Assembly (NCBI GenBank): GCA_021234155.1
Contig: JAJEKV010000028.1
Location: 15,003,928-15,067,927, forward strand
DNA from: Isoetes taiwanensis
Lineage: Eukaryota; Streptophyta; Lycopodiopsida; Isoetales; Isoetaceae
Direction: 5' to 3'
Length of the DNA: 64,000 nucleotides
Shown here: positions 12,044 through 22,999 of the stretch, piece after piece
How the letters are laid out: every line of letters starts with the position of its first letter
How positions within the stretch are numbered: position 1 is the first letter of the stretch
The notes under the pieces: model-generated
What the model was told of the DNA's origin: nothing
The model's input: only the letters and a program-made list of their open reading frames with translations
Databases searched by the model: none
Translations under genes and position numbers: made by a program

Positions 12044-12345
12044 TTGTAGAAGGCAAGGAGAGGAAGCACATTTTTTAAGTAGGGGAGTATCCACATTGCA
12101 AACAGCTGCCAGATAAGGAAGCCACTTATCATAACAAGGGTTATCAGGCACCTTCAAGGTTGTAATGTAGGAAGCAAAACTGCTCACTGTGCCCAGGAGC
12201 CTGGCCACCTCAATATAATTGAGAGTGCAACCACTCCACATGAAAGCCAAGCTTAGCATCAAATCTGCCGAGTCTGGAATGTCAGTCGGCATGGCAGAGT
12301 AACTCATGTCAAGTGCGCCTTTAAAATCGATCGACATAAACTAGT
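12044..12345 (-). CDS. Possible isolated exon of an unrecognised gene
   Basis: An open stretch of about 100 codons is preceded by an AG (caactag) and followed by a plausible donor (CAAAG/gtatgcc at 12044). It reads ...FKGALDMSYSAMPTDIPD, then LMLSLAFMWSGCTLNYIEVA, then CYDKWLPYLAAVCNVD. It is helical and rich in Leu, Ala and Cys; I do not recognise the family. It lies on the same strand as the gene fragments at 13.9-23.3 kb and may be another partial copy. No partner exon was found. Confidence 0.3.
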
Positions 12346-12399
12346 TGCTTGCTTCAAAGAATAGGCAAATTGAGGTATATCGAATTTTATGGATATCTA

Positions 12400-12800
12400 C
12401 AGAGAGAGACATGAAAATGACAACAGACAAGAGCACATGAAACTAAACAAAAGAACCAATAAATAGACAAATTTAATAAATAGTACCACAACAAAATACA
12501 ATGAACCTAGAGCCCAACATATTTATATCTCAAATATGAACAATGGGTTCATGCGAACTTATCAGAGCAACACCAACATTTGCGGATAGAACAATGAGTA
12601 CATTTGGACTTATCAGAGCAGCACCAACATACGCTTATCAAGCTGACCTAAAGTCTAGAAAAATGAACTAACATGCCGAGAGAGATAAAACAAAATGAAC
12701 ATAGAACAAGGACCCAAGGAGAAAAACATGAAAATGATGAGAGACGGTATAAAGGAGATGAAAGAACCAATAAAAGAAGAAAAAGCACAAGTACTAAATG
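12400..12800. repeat. Purine-rich stretch with short duplications
   Basis: The phrase TTATCAGAGCARCACCAACAT occurs near 12558 and 12611. Another phrase built on gacatgaaaatgayrasaga occurs near 12409 and 12727, each followed by aaagaaccaataaa. These are short, diverged duplications without coding content. Confidence 0.4.
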
Positions 12801-13163
12801 GAAGAAACAAGGTGCCGACATGAGGGGTTGCCCTCCGGTGGCACGAAAGTGTGTTTTCGTGGTTTCTAGATCGAAACTCTTTTGTATCGGATTTTTTGTG
12901 TGAACATAGGGTGTGTCGTTTTCTTAGCCAGGAGTTTTGTTTACGAAGTCGTACAGGGAATTTATAGAACTGGGGGAGGAAATAATAATGCTTCTAACTA
13001 ATTTACATAAATGGTATTGTGCAACAAATGACTATGTGATTTACAGGTACTTGAGATATTGAACGAGCACAATGAACAAAGTGTTGCACTATGATTTTAC
13101 ATATATAAAAGCAGGTTAAGACAAATTTAAGCGTTGATGTTGTTATCATTTCACCTCACATTC

Positions 13164-13317
13164 GTGAATTTTACCTCACAATGACAACCTTATTGGCTTG
13201 GTAATATTAGCATATGTCGGATTATCTTTGTAAATTTATCGTGAATTTTACCTCACAATGATAACCTTATTGACTTGGCACTATTAGCATATGTCGGATT
13301 ATCTTTGTAAATTTATC
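13164..13317. repeat. Two-copy tandem repeat, 77-base unit
   Basis: GTGAATTTTACCTCACAATG opens both units (13164 and 13241). Each ends ATCTTTGTAAATTTATC, with only a few differences, so the duplication is fairly recent. Confidence 0.85.
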
Positions 13318-13861
13318 AAACCAACCTGGCACAAAATGCACAAGAAAAATTGTGAGACACGCATGAAAAGCACTAAATGCAAGCCATCTGCATTTGTTAA
13401 CATAACAAACAATCAATACTTTCAACAGAAATGCTATATATTGCATCATTTATGCAAGGGATTACATTCCTTCATTACAGATAAATTTCTCCCACAGTGA
13501 AGCCACAATTAAGCCATTAATACTTGTTCAGAGAGAAAAAAAAAAAAAACATCGAAGTTAAAGAGCAATATAGACAATAGCTTAGCCTCCACAGTATGCA
13601 AATATATGCAGTTATAATAATCTCCCTAGAAGGCAAACAAAACAAGGCTATCGAATCAAGTTAGGTAAGAAGAAAAAATGTCCCTGGAAGGAATCAGCAG
13701 ACCTCCCTTATAGAAGAAAATGCAAAGGCCAGATATTCCTTTATGTTAAATAACATGCAAATCTAGGAGAAATCGTGTAACAAAAACATAAGACATATAA
13801 CATGGAACATAAGACAAATGACATGGAGCTCACAGGAAGGCCAAAGATCACGACACACTTA

Positions 13862-14205
13862 CCCTGTAGCATGAAATGCGGTGCCCTAAATCAATAACAG
13901 TAGCGAGCTCCACCAGAATGACAACGGCAAGACCTAGTGCCGCAAATCTACCATTCAATCCCTCTATATAAGGATTGAAACCTAATTCTACAACTAAACT
14001 CCCCGATACAGGATGTTTCAGAGGCACTGGAGGCAAAAGCACATTCTTAATTGTACTTTTCCTTACATGCACGGATCACCCTCTTCTTTTCAAGCCTTTC
14101 TGAGCTCTGCTTTCTTATCGAATCCGTTTGTGACCTTGTGTTGAAGCCTGGCAAGACGAGCTTCAAAATCCTCTTCTTTTACTTCTGCTTCTTCAGTTTC
14201 TTCTT
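13862..14205 (-). pseudogene. Light-harvesting-like (chlorophyll-binding motif) gene fragment
   Basis: Part of a nuclear gene for a chloroplast protein. After an AG at about 14206, an acidic segment (EETEEAEVKEEDFEARLARL, then KKAELRKA) is followed by a TGA and a frame change. NVLLPPVPLKHPVSGS and ELGFNPYIEGLNGRFAALGL follow. The E..NGR.A.LG pattern and the following hydrophobic helix are the hallmark of LHC-like (LIL/one-helix/ELIP) proteins that bind chlorophyll in thylakoids. The last codons run into a consensus donor (AGG/gtaagt at 13861), and no later exon was found. N-terminus and transit peptide are absent. It appears to be a partial copy; the exact subfamily is not known to me. Confidence 0.5.
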
Positions 14206-14235
14206 GGGATCTTCTATGAGGCATGTGAATTTGTA

Positions 14236-14450
14236 GTGGTGCAGCAACACATGGAATATGGAAGCGGGTTAGCCAGTTTGCGCAGGGGCCACCCAGCCAC
14301 ACTGGTGACCGCCAGTTTACAGGCAACAATAGGTTTGGAGCAGTTTTTGGCATATCCTAGGCATATTTTGACATATTATTTCAGCATATACTTAGAATAT
14401 GCCGGAAACTCACCTGAGCAAGTGTTGCCCCCTAGGGACCCAAAAAACAA
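14236..14450 (-). repeat. Dispersed ~200-base repeat, copy 1
   Basis: Read on the minus strand it begins near GGGTCCCTAGGGGGCAACA and continues through GCATATTCTAAGTATATGC, GGATATGCCAAAAACTGC and AAACTGGCGGTCACC. Similar text occurs at 23480-23655 and 36713-36900. It lies just upstream of the light-harvesting-like fragment, as the other copies lie upstream of their gene fragments. Confidence 0.55.
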
Positions 14451-14723
14451 CTTTGTCTATTGCTACAAGTGTTAGGGCTACAAAATTAGAATTGACTTTT
14501 GAATCAATATACTTGGATTTGACTCACAAGCTTGTGCTTGTGGCATTCTAACGATGCCAAAAGCTATAGTTAGATTCTCCTTTTCCGCTTTTGCACAATA
14601 AACCTTTAGGCCTTTAATAATATCTTTCGATCCACCTCATCAAGAGTAACATCTATTGGACATGTTCAATATAGGAGTGCCTCCATCATTTCTACATGTT
14701 TTCATTTCTTTTGTCATTTATAG

Positions 14724-15056
14724 TCATTTCATGTCTAATACCTGCTCTTTGTCTGTAAAGCAATGTTTTTCCCGTGTTTCAACCACCTTTAACCTCTGCA
14801 TTTCAGAGTTGTGGCAGAATTGTGAAAGTACTTCTAAATGCCTATTCATAACATCTTTTATTCTCGCAATCAATACGTCATCCGCATTCCCAGATACATG
14901 ATCCACTCTTCTAATTCATCAATGAAAATGCTAAACAAGGTCAGGGAGAGAAGACATCAGGGAGAGAGGACATCCCGGTTTAATGCCAATATTGCTCACA
15001 ATCCTTTTAGCATGCCGGCACGGACTAGAAAGTTCATTAAGAACCTTTTCATATAG
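14724..15056 (-). pseudogene. LINE reverse-transcriptase fragment
   Basis: Minus-strand text in two adjacent frames reads KVLNELSS, SNIGIKPGCPLSL, FIDELEEWI, then GNADDVLIARIKD, NRHLEVLSQFCHNSEM and FTDKE. These match RT motifs of plant non-LTR elements in order: GIKQGCPLSP, IDELE and the YADD box, here with Asn for Tyr. There is a frame change near 14925 and no complete RT. It is a 5'- and 3'-truncated relic. The LINE endonuclease piece at 58607-58978 could come from the same lineage. Confidence 0.6.
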
Positions 15057-15776
15057 GGTTTTGATAGAGTTGTGGACGCTCGTGCGGCGCCTCGTCTGGC
15101 GGAGCCGCCTCTAAAAATTATACGCCGGAATTTTTTCCAGGCGTGATTATGTAGTGCATAAAAGGCACGGGCAGCAAATATAGACTAGAGAATTAGAAAA
15201 CAATTCCTAAAAATCAAGTAATGCTTCCTGTGTACATCCATGTTCCTCTTGCCATAGGAAAATCTACTTATTTTTTATTTGGCAACTACCGACACTCCCA
15301 ATTGGCATCAATTCCTAGATAAATTATTGTGAACCTAGTGACAAGCTATTCTCAGCTATTGGATCAAACTTTTTGATCCACCCGCTCACCTTAATGTACA
15401 TTAAAACTAAAAGAAAGCCTCACAGTGCCCCTCATACCAATTTTCCCTCATATCAATTTGATGCAATCTCGGCCGTTGGATCAATTTGATCCACTGCATT
15501 CACTAAAACTTTATTACAATATACACCTTGATCCTTATAGAGGCCATATTTTGTACAATTTTGAAGACAACCAAAGGGCGGCATTTTGAAGATGAGTTCC
15601 CATAATCAAGGAAAGAGACATTCCTCTTTTGAGGCAGCCACGTGGCTCCTGGTGCCAAACGCAATGGCTATGACCATATACTAGACTTACGAAGAACTTG
15701 TCCCCACAAAGCTAAGTTCTTGGAATTTTCTTTCTTCCAAACCCCTTTGTTAACTGCTCCTTAAGGTGTAGCCCAT

Positions 15777-17450
15777 TCATTCTTCTATTTTATATAACTC
15801 TGAAGACGTAACAGATGACAGAGAATCTACGCTGCCAGCAATATATCCTCCACTCCAAGCATTCTAAGTTAAACACATGTTAGAGGCTGCACAAACGCTT
15901 TTCAATCACATATTGAACCTTTACCTGGGAGTTGAAACCATCGGTGACCCCATCAACATTTAAAATCTGTTAAGGAACAAAAATAACAAATAAGTTAGTG
16001 CAAGTCTTGAAGCATGCCAAAGGATAAGTGGCAAACCTCCCCAGCTAAATACAGAATCTTGCATATTCTACTCTCCATCGTTTTCAGATTCACCTGTCCA
16101 AGCCAAAGCACGCTAAAACTTAAGAAAATTCCGAATGCTATGGAAAGCAAACTCAGATTACCTCTTTTAGTGGAATTCCTCCAGCAGTGACAAACTCATC
16201 CTTAAACTTTCCCTGTAATAATACCACTCGCTTAATGCTTGAGGTTGATATGTCAAAAGAAAGCAGTCCAGTTTAGAAAGCTTACTTTACTGGACACATT
16301 GAACATGCACTTCTTTAGAAGTGCAACCAGCTGTTGCAATGCTTTGTTCGTGATACATCCCCATATCATGTCTCCATCCAAATTCTGCTAAGAACATTCA
16401 ATTGAAGACAATTTTTCCCCATAGGAGCCAGGTAAAAGAAACTTACCTCCCGCTCTATCAGCTTTTGCTACTGCATAAGATGGGAAATGCATAGAGACAT
16501 AAGCTTATTAGTAACATAAAATCAATTGGAACTGAGTACCAAACTACTAACACATCCCCCTTCCCCTTGAGCATGAGAAAAAAATTTGACATCTCTACAT
16601 GGCAGAGATCGTCATGTTTCAAAACTTTCATTTCCATTTTGCAATCTATCTTTATGCAACCAGTTCCATAGTTCTCTAATCACTTACAGCAAAGGATGTC
16701 TTATGTTTAACTAAAATTGCTCCAGCCTCTTCGTTTTTTAATTCAGAAAGGAAATCCACCAATAATGTTCCTGGCAATCATTCTAGGTAAAATACAATTT
16801 CTAAGCTAGACTACTCCTTTATGATGCTGGCTTTCGACAAATTCCCTCAACAATCAAATTCACCTTGGTAGTTAGATTCGAAGAGGTCTCATGCAGCCCA
16901 GGCTGAAAGGCGCAGTACAACAGGCCCACTCAATCTCCAATGGGTTACAAGAAGGGGTCCATGCTAAAAATCAACGTATACATTCAAATTATCATACAAC
17001 AACAAGTTTGGCTGCAAAAAGAGATCAGAATCTCTGAAATACCTGAATAAAATGCGTGTCATGACTCCCACAAATTAATTCTGCCCCGACATGTGGAAAG
17101 CTAACTTAAAATGAGCACAAGCTTAATCAGTTGTTTACACAAGCTAACCATTGCAAAACCATACGCCTAAATGTGAAACCTTCGCATCTTACTCCTGCTA
17201 ATCAATTCAAGGCTGTATCCTCCACTGTGAAAGTAAAAAGGCTTGGTCTTGGTTCACTTATCGTATGACCAAGTTCAACAGCAAAGGTATAACCCTGCAA
17301 TTCCAGTTAGTTGACCTATGGTGATGCAGAATAATATTGTTCAGTCTTGATATCATCTGATGCGCGCTACCAATGGCAAACAACACAAAGTCTGTTAGGC
17401 TATTTGCAAACTGATTTGAAGCTAACGCACGGTGTATATAGTGCATCATA
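15777..17450 (-). pseudogene. HI0933-like flavoprotein (FAD/NAD(P)-binding), C-terminal half with introns
   Basis: At least nine exon pieces of an HI0933/YhiN-type flavoprotein. In gene order: about 17430-17360 (LTDFVLFAIGSAHQ), 17294-~17180 (GYTFAVELGHTISEPRPSLF), ~16960-16864 (LVTHWRLSGPVVLRLSAW), 16770-16688 (TLLVDFLSELKNEEAGAI), 16470-16447, 16384-16286 (NLDGDMIWGCITNKALQQ), 16212-16162 (GKFKDEFVTAGGIPLKE), 16093-16037 (VNLKTMESRICKILYLAGE), 15966-15925 (ILNVDGVTDGFNSQ), 15863-15777 (NAWSGGYIAGS, ending TGA). Nearly all junctions are GT-AG with compatible phases. Defects: TGA where Arg is expected in SAWAA(stop)DLF, further stops near 17190 and at 16470, and an AT where the donor after GSAHQ should be GT. 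The FAD-binding N-terminus is missing. It abuts the adenylosuccinate lyase end directly. Confidence 0.8.
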
Positions 17451-17465
17451 GGGGAAAATAACAGA

Positions 17466-17653
17466 TTAGACCCTTTTTGCTAGGGAACTAGCATATCCTA
17501 TGTAACCCTCAGGTGTCAAATTTCTTAGACTTTCTTTAACATTCTCTGGCAGTTCCAATTTCTCAACAAATTCTAGCATGCGTTCTCTTGTAATGTCACA
17601 ACCATGGGTGAATTCCTTCAGCTTTTTATATGGCTCCTGGATGCCATGTCGCC
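17466..17653 (-). pseudogene. Adenylosuccinate lyase, last coding exon (3' of Copia insertion)
   Basis: C-terminal exon of adenylosuccinate lyase, the purine-synthesis enzyme that removes fumarate from SAICAR and adenylosuccinate. It reads MRRHGIQEPYKKLKEFTHG, then ITRERMLEFVEKLELPE, then NLTPEGYIGYASSLAKRV and a stop at 17466. This closely follows the family pattern (MRRYG..EPYEKLKELTRG, LPEE..., LTP..YIG). The first seven bases of the exon (ATAATGA) now lie 5.1 kb away at 22795-22789 because a Copia element inserted there; the five-base target duplication is present on both sides. Confidence 0.85.
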
Positions 17654-17658
17654 TCATT
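17654..17658. repeat. Target-site duplication of Copia (left)
   Basis: TCATT directly precedes the 5' LTR and recurs exactly at 22789-22793 after the 3' LTR. Confidence 0.9.
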
Positions 17659-18117
17659 TGTTAAATGATGTCATGTTATTTGGGAGACCTATGAGAAGCA
17701 GTGGCAGTAGGTCAAAGTCAAAGTCAAAGTCAAAGTCAAAGTCAAAGTGGCGGCACCCCTACCGGGTGTTCTTTGGGCTCGCTAGAAACACCACAGACAC
17801 CCCCCCCCGCCACTTAGGGGTTTGCGTTGACCAGTCAAAGTCAAAGTCAACTAGGGCCGAATTTTAAGGAAGGCAGGTCTATCTACTCCTGATTTTTAGG
17901 CAAGTTGAAGAACTTTCTATATGAAGGGGATGAACAATTTGACAAGTGGATGCACCCGGATTAGAAGGTAAATATGGAGATAAATCTGGAGTAAGGCATA
18001 GACAAGGGGCTTTGCAGGTCGAAATATGAAGCAGGAGATTGTTTAAGCGCCTGATTGATCTTGTTGTCAGTGTATTGAGTATCAGTTTATTGAATACATT
18101 ATTTTCAAATTCTAACA
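17659..18117 (+). repeat. 5' LTR of Copia
   Basis: 459 bases, TG...CA. Carries about six copies of a GTCAAA hexamer near 17709-17747 and a second short run near 17836, flanking a GC-rich segment (GGCGGCACCCCTACCGGGTG). Confidence 0.92.
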
Positions 18118-18118
18118 G

Positions 18119-18131
18119 TGGTATCAGAGCC
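18119..18131 (+). promoter_or_regulatory. Primer-binding site (tRNA-iMet)
   Basis: TGGTATCAGAGCC lies one base after the 5' LTR and matches the complement of the initiator tRNA-Met 3' end used by plant copia elements. Confidence 0.9.
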
Positions 18132-18133
18132 AT

Positions 18134-21100
18134 GTCAAGCAGGTTTGGAGCAGGGTTGTTGAACTCTATTGCAAAGTGTATGAAGGGGGGACCCAGGGCT
18201 TTGATTTGGAAGGAACAAATCAAAAATGTTCTTGAAAATGAAGGGCTCTCGGGAATTAGTTCAAGGAACTAGTTCAAGTGGGGATGCATCTCTGGGCTGC
18301 AAGAAGAAGTTCTACTGGAAAGTCCGGTGAAACTTCGAGAAGAGTGGGGTGAAGTAGACTCAAGTAAAAGTGGTAAGGATGAAGGTGTTAAACTGCGTGA
18401 AGCATATGGTATTTTGACCAAGCAAAGTTGGGGCTTCAATTTTCTTTGAAGATAGGGAAAGTCCCCTAGTGATATTTGGAAGTTCCTGCTCAAAAACTAT
18501 GAGGAAAAAACGTCATCTCAGATTGATGTTCTTGATAAAGCACTTAGGATGCTAAGGGTAAAAGAAGGTGATGACTTACCAAAGTTTTTCTCTAAGTTTG
18601 ATAACATTGTGGCAGACTTAGAAGGTGCTGGGGTGTTGCTGACTGAACAACAAAAATTATTGCATGTGGCAAGAGCAGTTGAGGGGAACAAGCAGTTGTC
18701 AACTCTTATTAGGAATGTGGCCAAAACCAGAGAGGCAGCAGAAGAAATGATTCGAACAGAGTTTGAACAAAATAAGGTATTGTATGATGATGACATTGAA
18801 GATAATGTTGAAGTGTTGTATGCAGGTAAGGGCAAAGCAAAGTTTTCAGGAAAAAGTGCTAAAGATAAGAGTGAAATAGGTCCTTGTTTTCATTGCAAAG
18901 CAAAAGGGCATTTAAAGATAAGTTGTCCTAAATTGAAAGAGGTTGAGTGCTTTAACTGTGGAGGCAGAGGTCACTTCGCAAACAAGTGCTCAAGCGGCAA
19001 AATGAATAGAGGCAGACCAAGTAGAGGAAGAAATTATTCTAGAGGTCGAGGAAGAAATCCTGATACACAAAGGTCTGCTGTAAATTTGGTGCAAGATATT
19101 GAAGAAGAATCAAGTGAAGAGGATGAAGATGCTGAGGTAAGTAATTATGACATTTTGGTTGTTTCAAAAGAAAAATCTAATAATGATGATGAAATGTTAA
19201 TATTAGATAGTGGAGCAGAAAAATCCGTGACCAGTTCAGCCAAATTATTCAAGGAGGAAAAAGAAGGAAGGATTAAGCATATCAAGTTAGGAAATGGGAA
19301 GTTGCAAGATGTTCAATGCACGGGAATGTTAGAATTGTTTGACCTTCAAGGGAAAGCAGTAAACTTGAAGGATGTTTTGTGTGTACCTTCACTAGTCAGA
19401 AATTTAATTTCTGTTGCACAGTTAGTAGACATGGATTACACTGTTGTTTTTGACAAGTATCAATGTAAAGTGCTTTTGAATAATGAGATCAAATTTCTTG
19501 GAAGAAGATTTGGTAATTTGTTTGCATTGGATAGTGGTTGTTTGCCCAGTGTTAATTCTGTTATGATTCCAGATATGGACACTTGGCATCTGAGGTTATG
19601 TCATGTTAATCATAGCACCATAGATACTATGATTAAACAAAAAATAATCAAAGCAAAAAATGAAGTTGATGAGCCAAGAATCTGCCTAGGTTGCATGCTA
19701 GGAAAACATGCAAGATTGCCTTTTAAAAGGGCAAAGAGAAAAACCAAAGGGGTGTTGGAGCTAGTGCATACAGGATCTCGTGGCCCTCTTAATGTTAGAG
19801 GAATATCGGGAAAAAGGTATTTCATTACCTTTATTGATGACTTTAGTAGAAAGACAACATGCATGTGTCTTAGAACTAAAGATCAAGCCTTTGAGGCTTA
19901 TAAAATGTTTTCTTCGCAGAAGTGGAATTAGAAACAGGAAAAAGGTGAAATGTATTCGATCGGAGGTGGTGGAGAGTTCATGTCATCCGAAGTTTATCAA
20001 GTTTTGCAAGGTAAGGGGAATAAAGAGACAGTTTACATGTAGTTTTCTCCACAAACTAATGGCATTCTTTGAAAAGGAAAAATAGGACAATTTTAAATCT
20101 TTGCCGAGCTATGATAAAACACATGGGGCTACCCAATTATTTGTGGGAGGAAGTCGCCTTAACAAAGTGAAAGTTCAGAATATGTTACCAAATAGAGCCA
20201 TCGGTGGAATGATCCCGAGATGAGCTATGGTGGGGGAGTTAAACCAAACTATGAGACACTGAGAGTTTTTGGTTGTCTAAGCTTTGTTCATGTACCAAAG
20301 CAACAAAGGTTAAAGTTAGATGATCGAGCAAGAATAGCCTTTCTTGTAGGATATGATCAAGAATCCAAGGCATACCGATTATTTGATCCACAAAGGAAAA
20401 AGATTTTGATCAGTAGAGATGTGACGTTTGACGAATCTCAATCTTATAAAAACATAAAGTTTTTCTCTGTTAATCCTAAAGAAAAGGAAGTTCAGAAATT
20501 GAATACGAACTTTATTGATGATGATGATGAGCAGGATGCCAACAAACTCTCCTCTCAACAAGTTGGTGCTGAAGACGCTTCAGATAGTGTGGCGGATACT
20601 ATAGAAAAGGAGGTAACACAGCCAAAGGCTGGTAGAAGAAAGCTACTTATTTCAGATCTTGCAACAAGAGGCTAATGTTGATCATGAAAGATTTGGAAGA
20701 GATAACACAGGTAGAAGTAGGAGAATACAAAGTGAAGCAGCAGGTGTAAACCTTATTGAAATCCTTGCCTTGCTGGATACTGAAGTACCAAAATCTTATA
20801 GAGAAGCTATAAGTGTAGTTGATGCAAAAAAATGGAAAATTGCCATGAATGATGAGCTGGATGCATTTAAGAGAACAGGGACGTATGAGCTTGTAAACTT
20901 ACCTGAAGGTAGACATGCAGTGGGGTGTAAATGGATATTTAAAATCAAGCGAGGAGTACAACCTCACTCAATTAAGTATAAAGCTCGATTAGTAGCACAG
21001 GGATATACACAGAAGAAGGGAATTGACTATGAGGAAACTTTTTCCCCTATAGTAAAAATGACAAGTATCAGGATGTTGTTAGCAGTAGCAAATGCAAAAA

Positions 21101-22190
21101 GAATTTTTGAGGTACATCATATGGATGTCTCTACCGCTTTCTTGAATGTCGACTTGGAGGAGGATATCTTTATGATGCAACCTCCCGGCTTTGAGCAAGG
21201 GAAAGATAAAGTGTGGAAACTTAAAAAGGTCAGATATATGAGAGGCAAATACCAAGACAATGGTATATTTGCATGGACTCATATTTAAGGGAACAAGGTT
21301 TTATAAAACTAAAGGATGATGGAAATATTTATTTATTTAAGGATGGGAATGAAGTATGCTATATTGCATTATATGTGGATGACAATGTGATGGTTAGTAG
21401 CAATCTTGATGTGCTACAAAAATGCAAAGACATTCTCAAGAATCGATTTAAAATGATGAGACTTGGGCGAACTTAAAAGTTTTTAGGAATTGAAGTCTTG
21501 AGAGATAGAGACAAATGTGTTCTTACTTTGACACAAGGTGAGAATATTGCAGGCATGCTCAAAAGATTCAATATGGAAGATTGTAAGGTGGTAAAACTCC
21601 CATGGTTCCGTGTAACAAACTAACCTTGAATTTGAATGATGACAGTCGAAATGGAAAACATTCCATATCAAGAGTTAGTTGGTCGCTTACTATATTTATC
21701 TTTTTGCACAAGACCCGATATTTCATTTGCGGTCAATATTCTAAGTAGATCTTGTCATAACTTTGGAAAGGAGCACCGGCAGCCTAAGAGGGTTCTAAGA
21801 TATTTGAAAGGAACTGTAGATTATGGGATACAATTTAATTACGATAACATGGAGTTGCTATCATACCGTGATTCAGATTGGGGTGGAGACCCGATGAAAG
21901 AAAATCAACTTCGGGGAATTATTTGCATGCTAGGAGGAGGGCCCATCTCATGGAAATGCGAGAAACAAAAAGGCAATAGCATCGCCATCTGGAAGGCAGA
22001 ATATGCAAATTGCAACCCTTGTCGCTAAGGAAATAGTATGGAGTGAAAGGTTGCTACAAGAAATAGGTATAGAGCAAAGAAAACCTTTGAAATTGCTTTT
22101 TACAGCTTGGTCTGAGTTGCATAGGAATGATGAAAAATCCAATACAACATGAAAGGACCAAGCATATCGAAAGCCGAGATGCATTTCATA
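18134..22190 (+). pseudogene. Copia gag-pol polyprotein, frameshifted
   Basis: Starts MSSRFGAGLLN just after the primer site. A TAG at 18270 and frame changes break gag until 18549, after which 460 codons are open. That segment has two CCHC knuckles (CFHCKAKGHLKISC, CFNCGGRGHFANKC), a protease motif ILDSGAEKS, the GAG-pre-integrase zinc region (WHLRLCHVNH..., CLGCMLGKH) and the start of the integrase core with FIDDFSR. The usual first integrase Asp (HTDLCGP) is replaced (HTGSRGP). Integrase is frameshifted at 19931. RT resumes at about 20760-21288 (WKIAMNDELDAF, KARLVAQGYTQKKGIDYEET, MDVSTAFLN), then changes frame to YVDDNVMVSS near 21390. The RNase H side runs 21636-22028 (RLLYLSFCTRPDISFAVN). 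Degenerate text continues to about 22190. A dead copy; it may still be mobilised by intact relatives. Confidence 0.9.
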
Positions 22191-22330
22191 AGGGATTTAG
22201 TGAAGAAAAGAATCATTGAACCGCAATATGTTCAAACCGAAATGCAAGATTGGCGATATTTTGACAAAGGCTTTGACAGAGTTAAAATTTAGTAGACTGA
22301 GACATATGATCAGTTGCAAGGAAAAATAAC

Positions 22331-22342
22331 ATGAAGGGAAAG
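22331..22342 (+). promoter_or_regulatory. Polypurine tract of Copia
   Basis: ATGAAGGGAAAG sits immediately before the 3' LTR, where plus-strand priming takes place in LTR elements. Confidence 0.7.
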
Positions 22343-22788
22343 TGTTAAATGATGTCATGTTATTTGGGAGACCTATGAGAAGCAGTGGCAGTAGGTCAAA
22401 GTCAAAGTCAAAGTCAAAGTGGCGGGCACCCCCTACCCGGGTGTTGCTGGGCTCGCTAGAAACACACAGACACCCCCTGCCCGCCACTTAGGGTTTGTTG
22501 ACTATCAAAGTCAAAGTCAACTAGGGCCGAATTTTAAGGAAGGCAAGTCTATCTACTCCTGATTTTTAGGCAAGTTGAAGAACTTTCTATATGAAGGGGA
22601 TGAACAATTTGACAAGTGGATGCACCCGGATTAGAAGGTAAATATGGAGACAAATACTGGAGTAAGGCATAGACAAGGGGCTTTGCAGGTCGAAATATGA
22701 AGCAGGAGATTGTTTAAGCGCCTGATTGATCTTGTTGTCAGTGTATTGAGTATCAGTTTATTGAATACATTATTTTCAAATTCTAACA
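22343..22788 (+). repeat. 3' LTR of Copia
   Basis: 446 bases, same termini as the 5' LTR, with about four GTCAAA hexamers instead of six. Followed at once by the TCATT target duplication. Confidence 0.92.
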
Positions 22789-22923
22789 TCATTATCTACA
22801 AGCACAATAGGTTTGCAAATAAAACTTCCTTATCCTGGATGCTAGAGAATATAAAAACAACTTACAGTCTGATGGGGTTCTGCAAGAACCTCCCAATGTT
22901 GGTTCGGGTCCTTTGTTTGTCTC
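22789..22923 (-). pseudogene. Adenylosuccinate lyase, penultimate exon and start of last exon
   Basis: Exon 22923-22866 encodes 19 residues, KDPNQHWEVLAEPHQT at its end, matching DLxxTWEVLAEPIQT of adenylosuccinate lyase. It has a strong donor (ACT/gtaagtt). The 70-base intron ends ttgtag at 22796, and the first seven bases of the last exon (ATAATGA) run to the Copia target duplication at 22793-22789. Joined across the element the frame is continuous (HQT then IMRRHG). Upstream exons with the catalytic residues are missing; lysyl-tRNA synthetase exons lie there instead, only about 80 bases away. Confidence 0.85.
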
Positions 22924-22999
22924 CTGAAGTGAGCAAATAAGCAAATTAGAAGGGGGACATATTCAATGGTTTTCATACAGAAGAATAATAGAAAGTAAC

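Larger units (their letters stand above)
17659..22788 (+). mobile_element. Ty1/copia LTR retrotransposon, complete but defective
   Basis: Two LTRs beginning TGTTAAATGATGTCATG and ending TTCAAATTCTAACA bound a 5.13-kb element with perfect 5-base target duplications (TCATT). A tRNA-iMet primer site follows the 5' LTR and a purine tract precedes the 3' LTR. Gene order is gag, protease, integrase, reverse transcriptase, RNase H, which is the copia order. It lies opposite to, and inside, an adenylosuccinate lyase exon. The LTRs differ mainly by a hexamer-repeat length change and a cluster of small indels; the rest is nearly identical, pointing to a fairly recent insertion. Frameshifts and stops make it non-autonomous. 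Confidence 0.95.

Noticed and set aside
14724-14906. Captured coiled-coil host-gene exon
   Set aside because: The upstream text (IKPGCPLS, IDELEEWI) and the ADD box show it is a LINE reverse transcriptase.
17690-17760. Lys-Ser repeat protein (open frame 17604-17867)
   Set aside because: It is a chance frame through the GTCAAA hexamer repeat of the Copia LTR.
22789-22923. Reading the exon at 22923-22866 as the C-terminus of lysyl-tRNA synthetase (frame ETNKGPEPTLGG)
   Set aside because: Another frame gives NQHWEVLAEPHQT, a clear adenylosuccinate lyase match that joins in phase to the next lyase exon.
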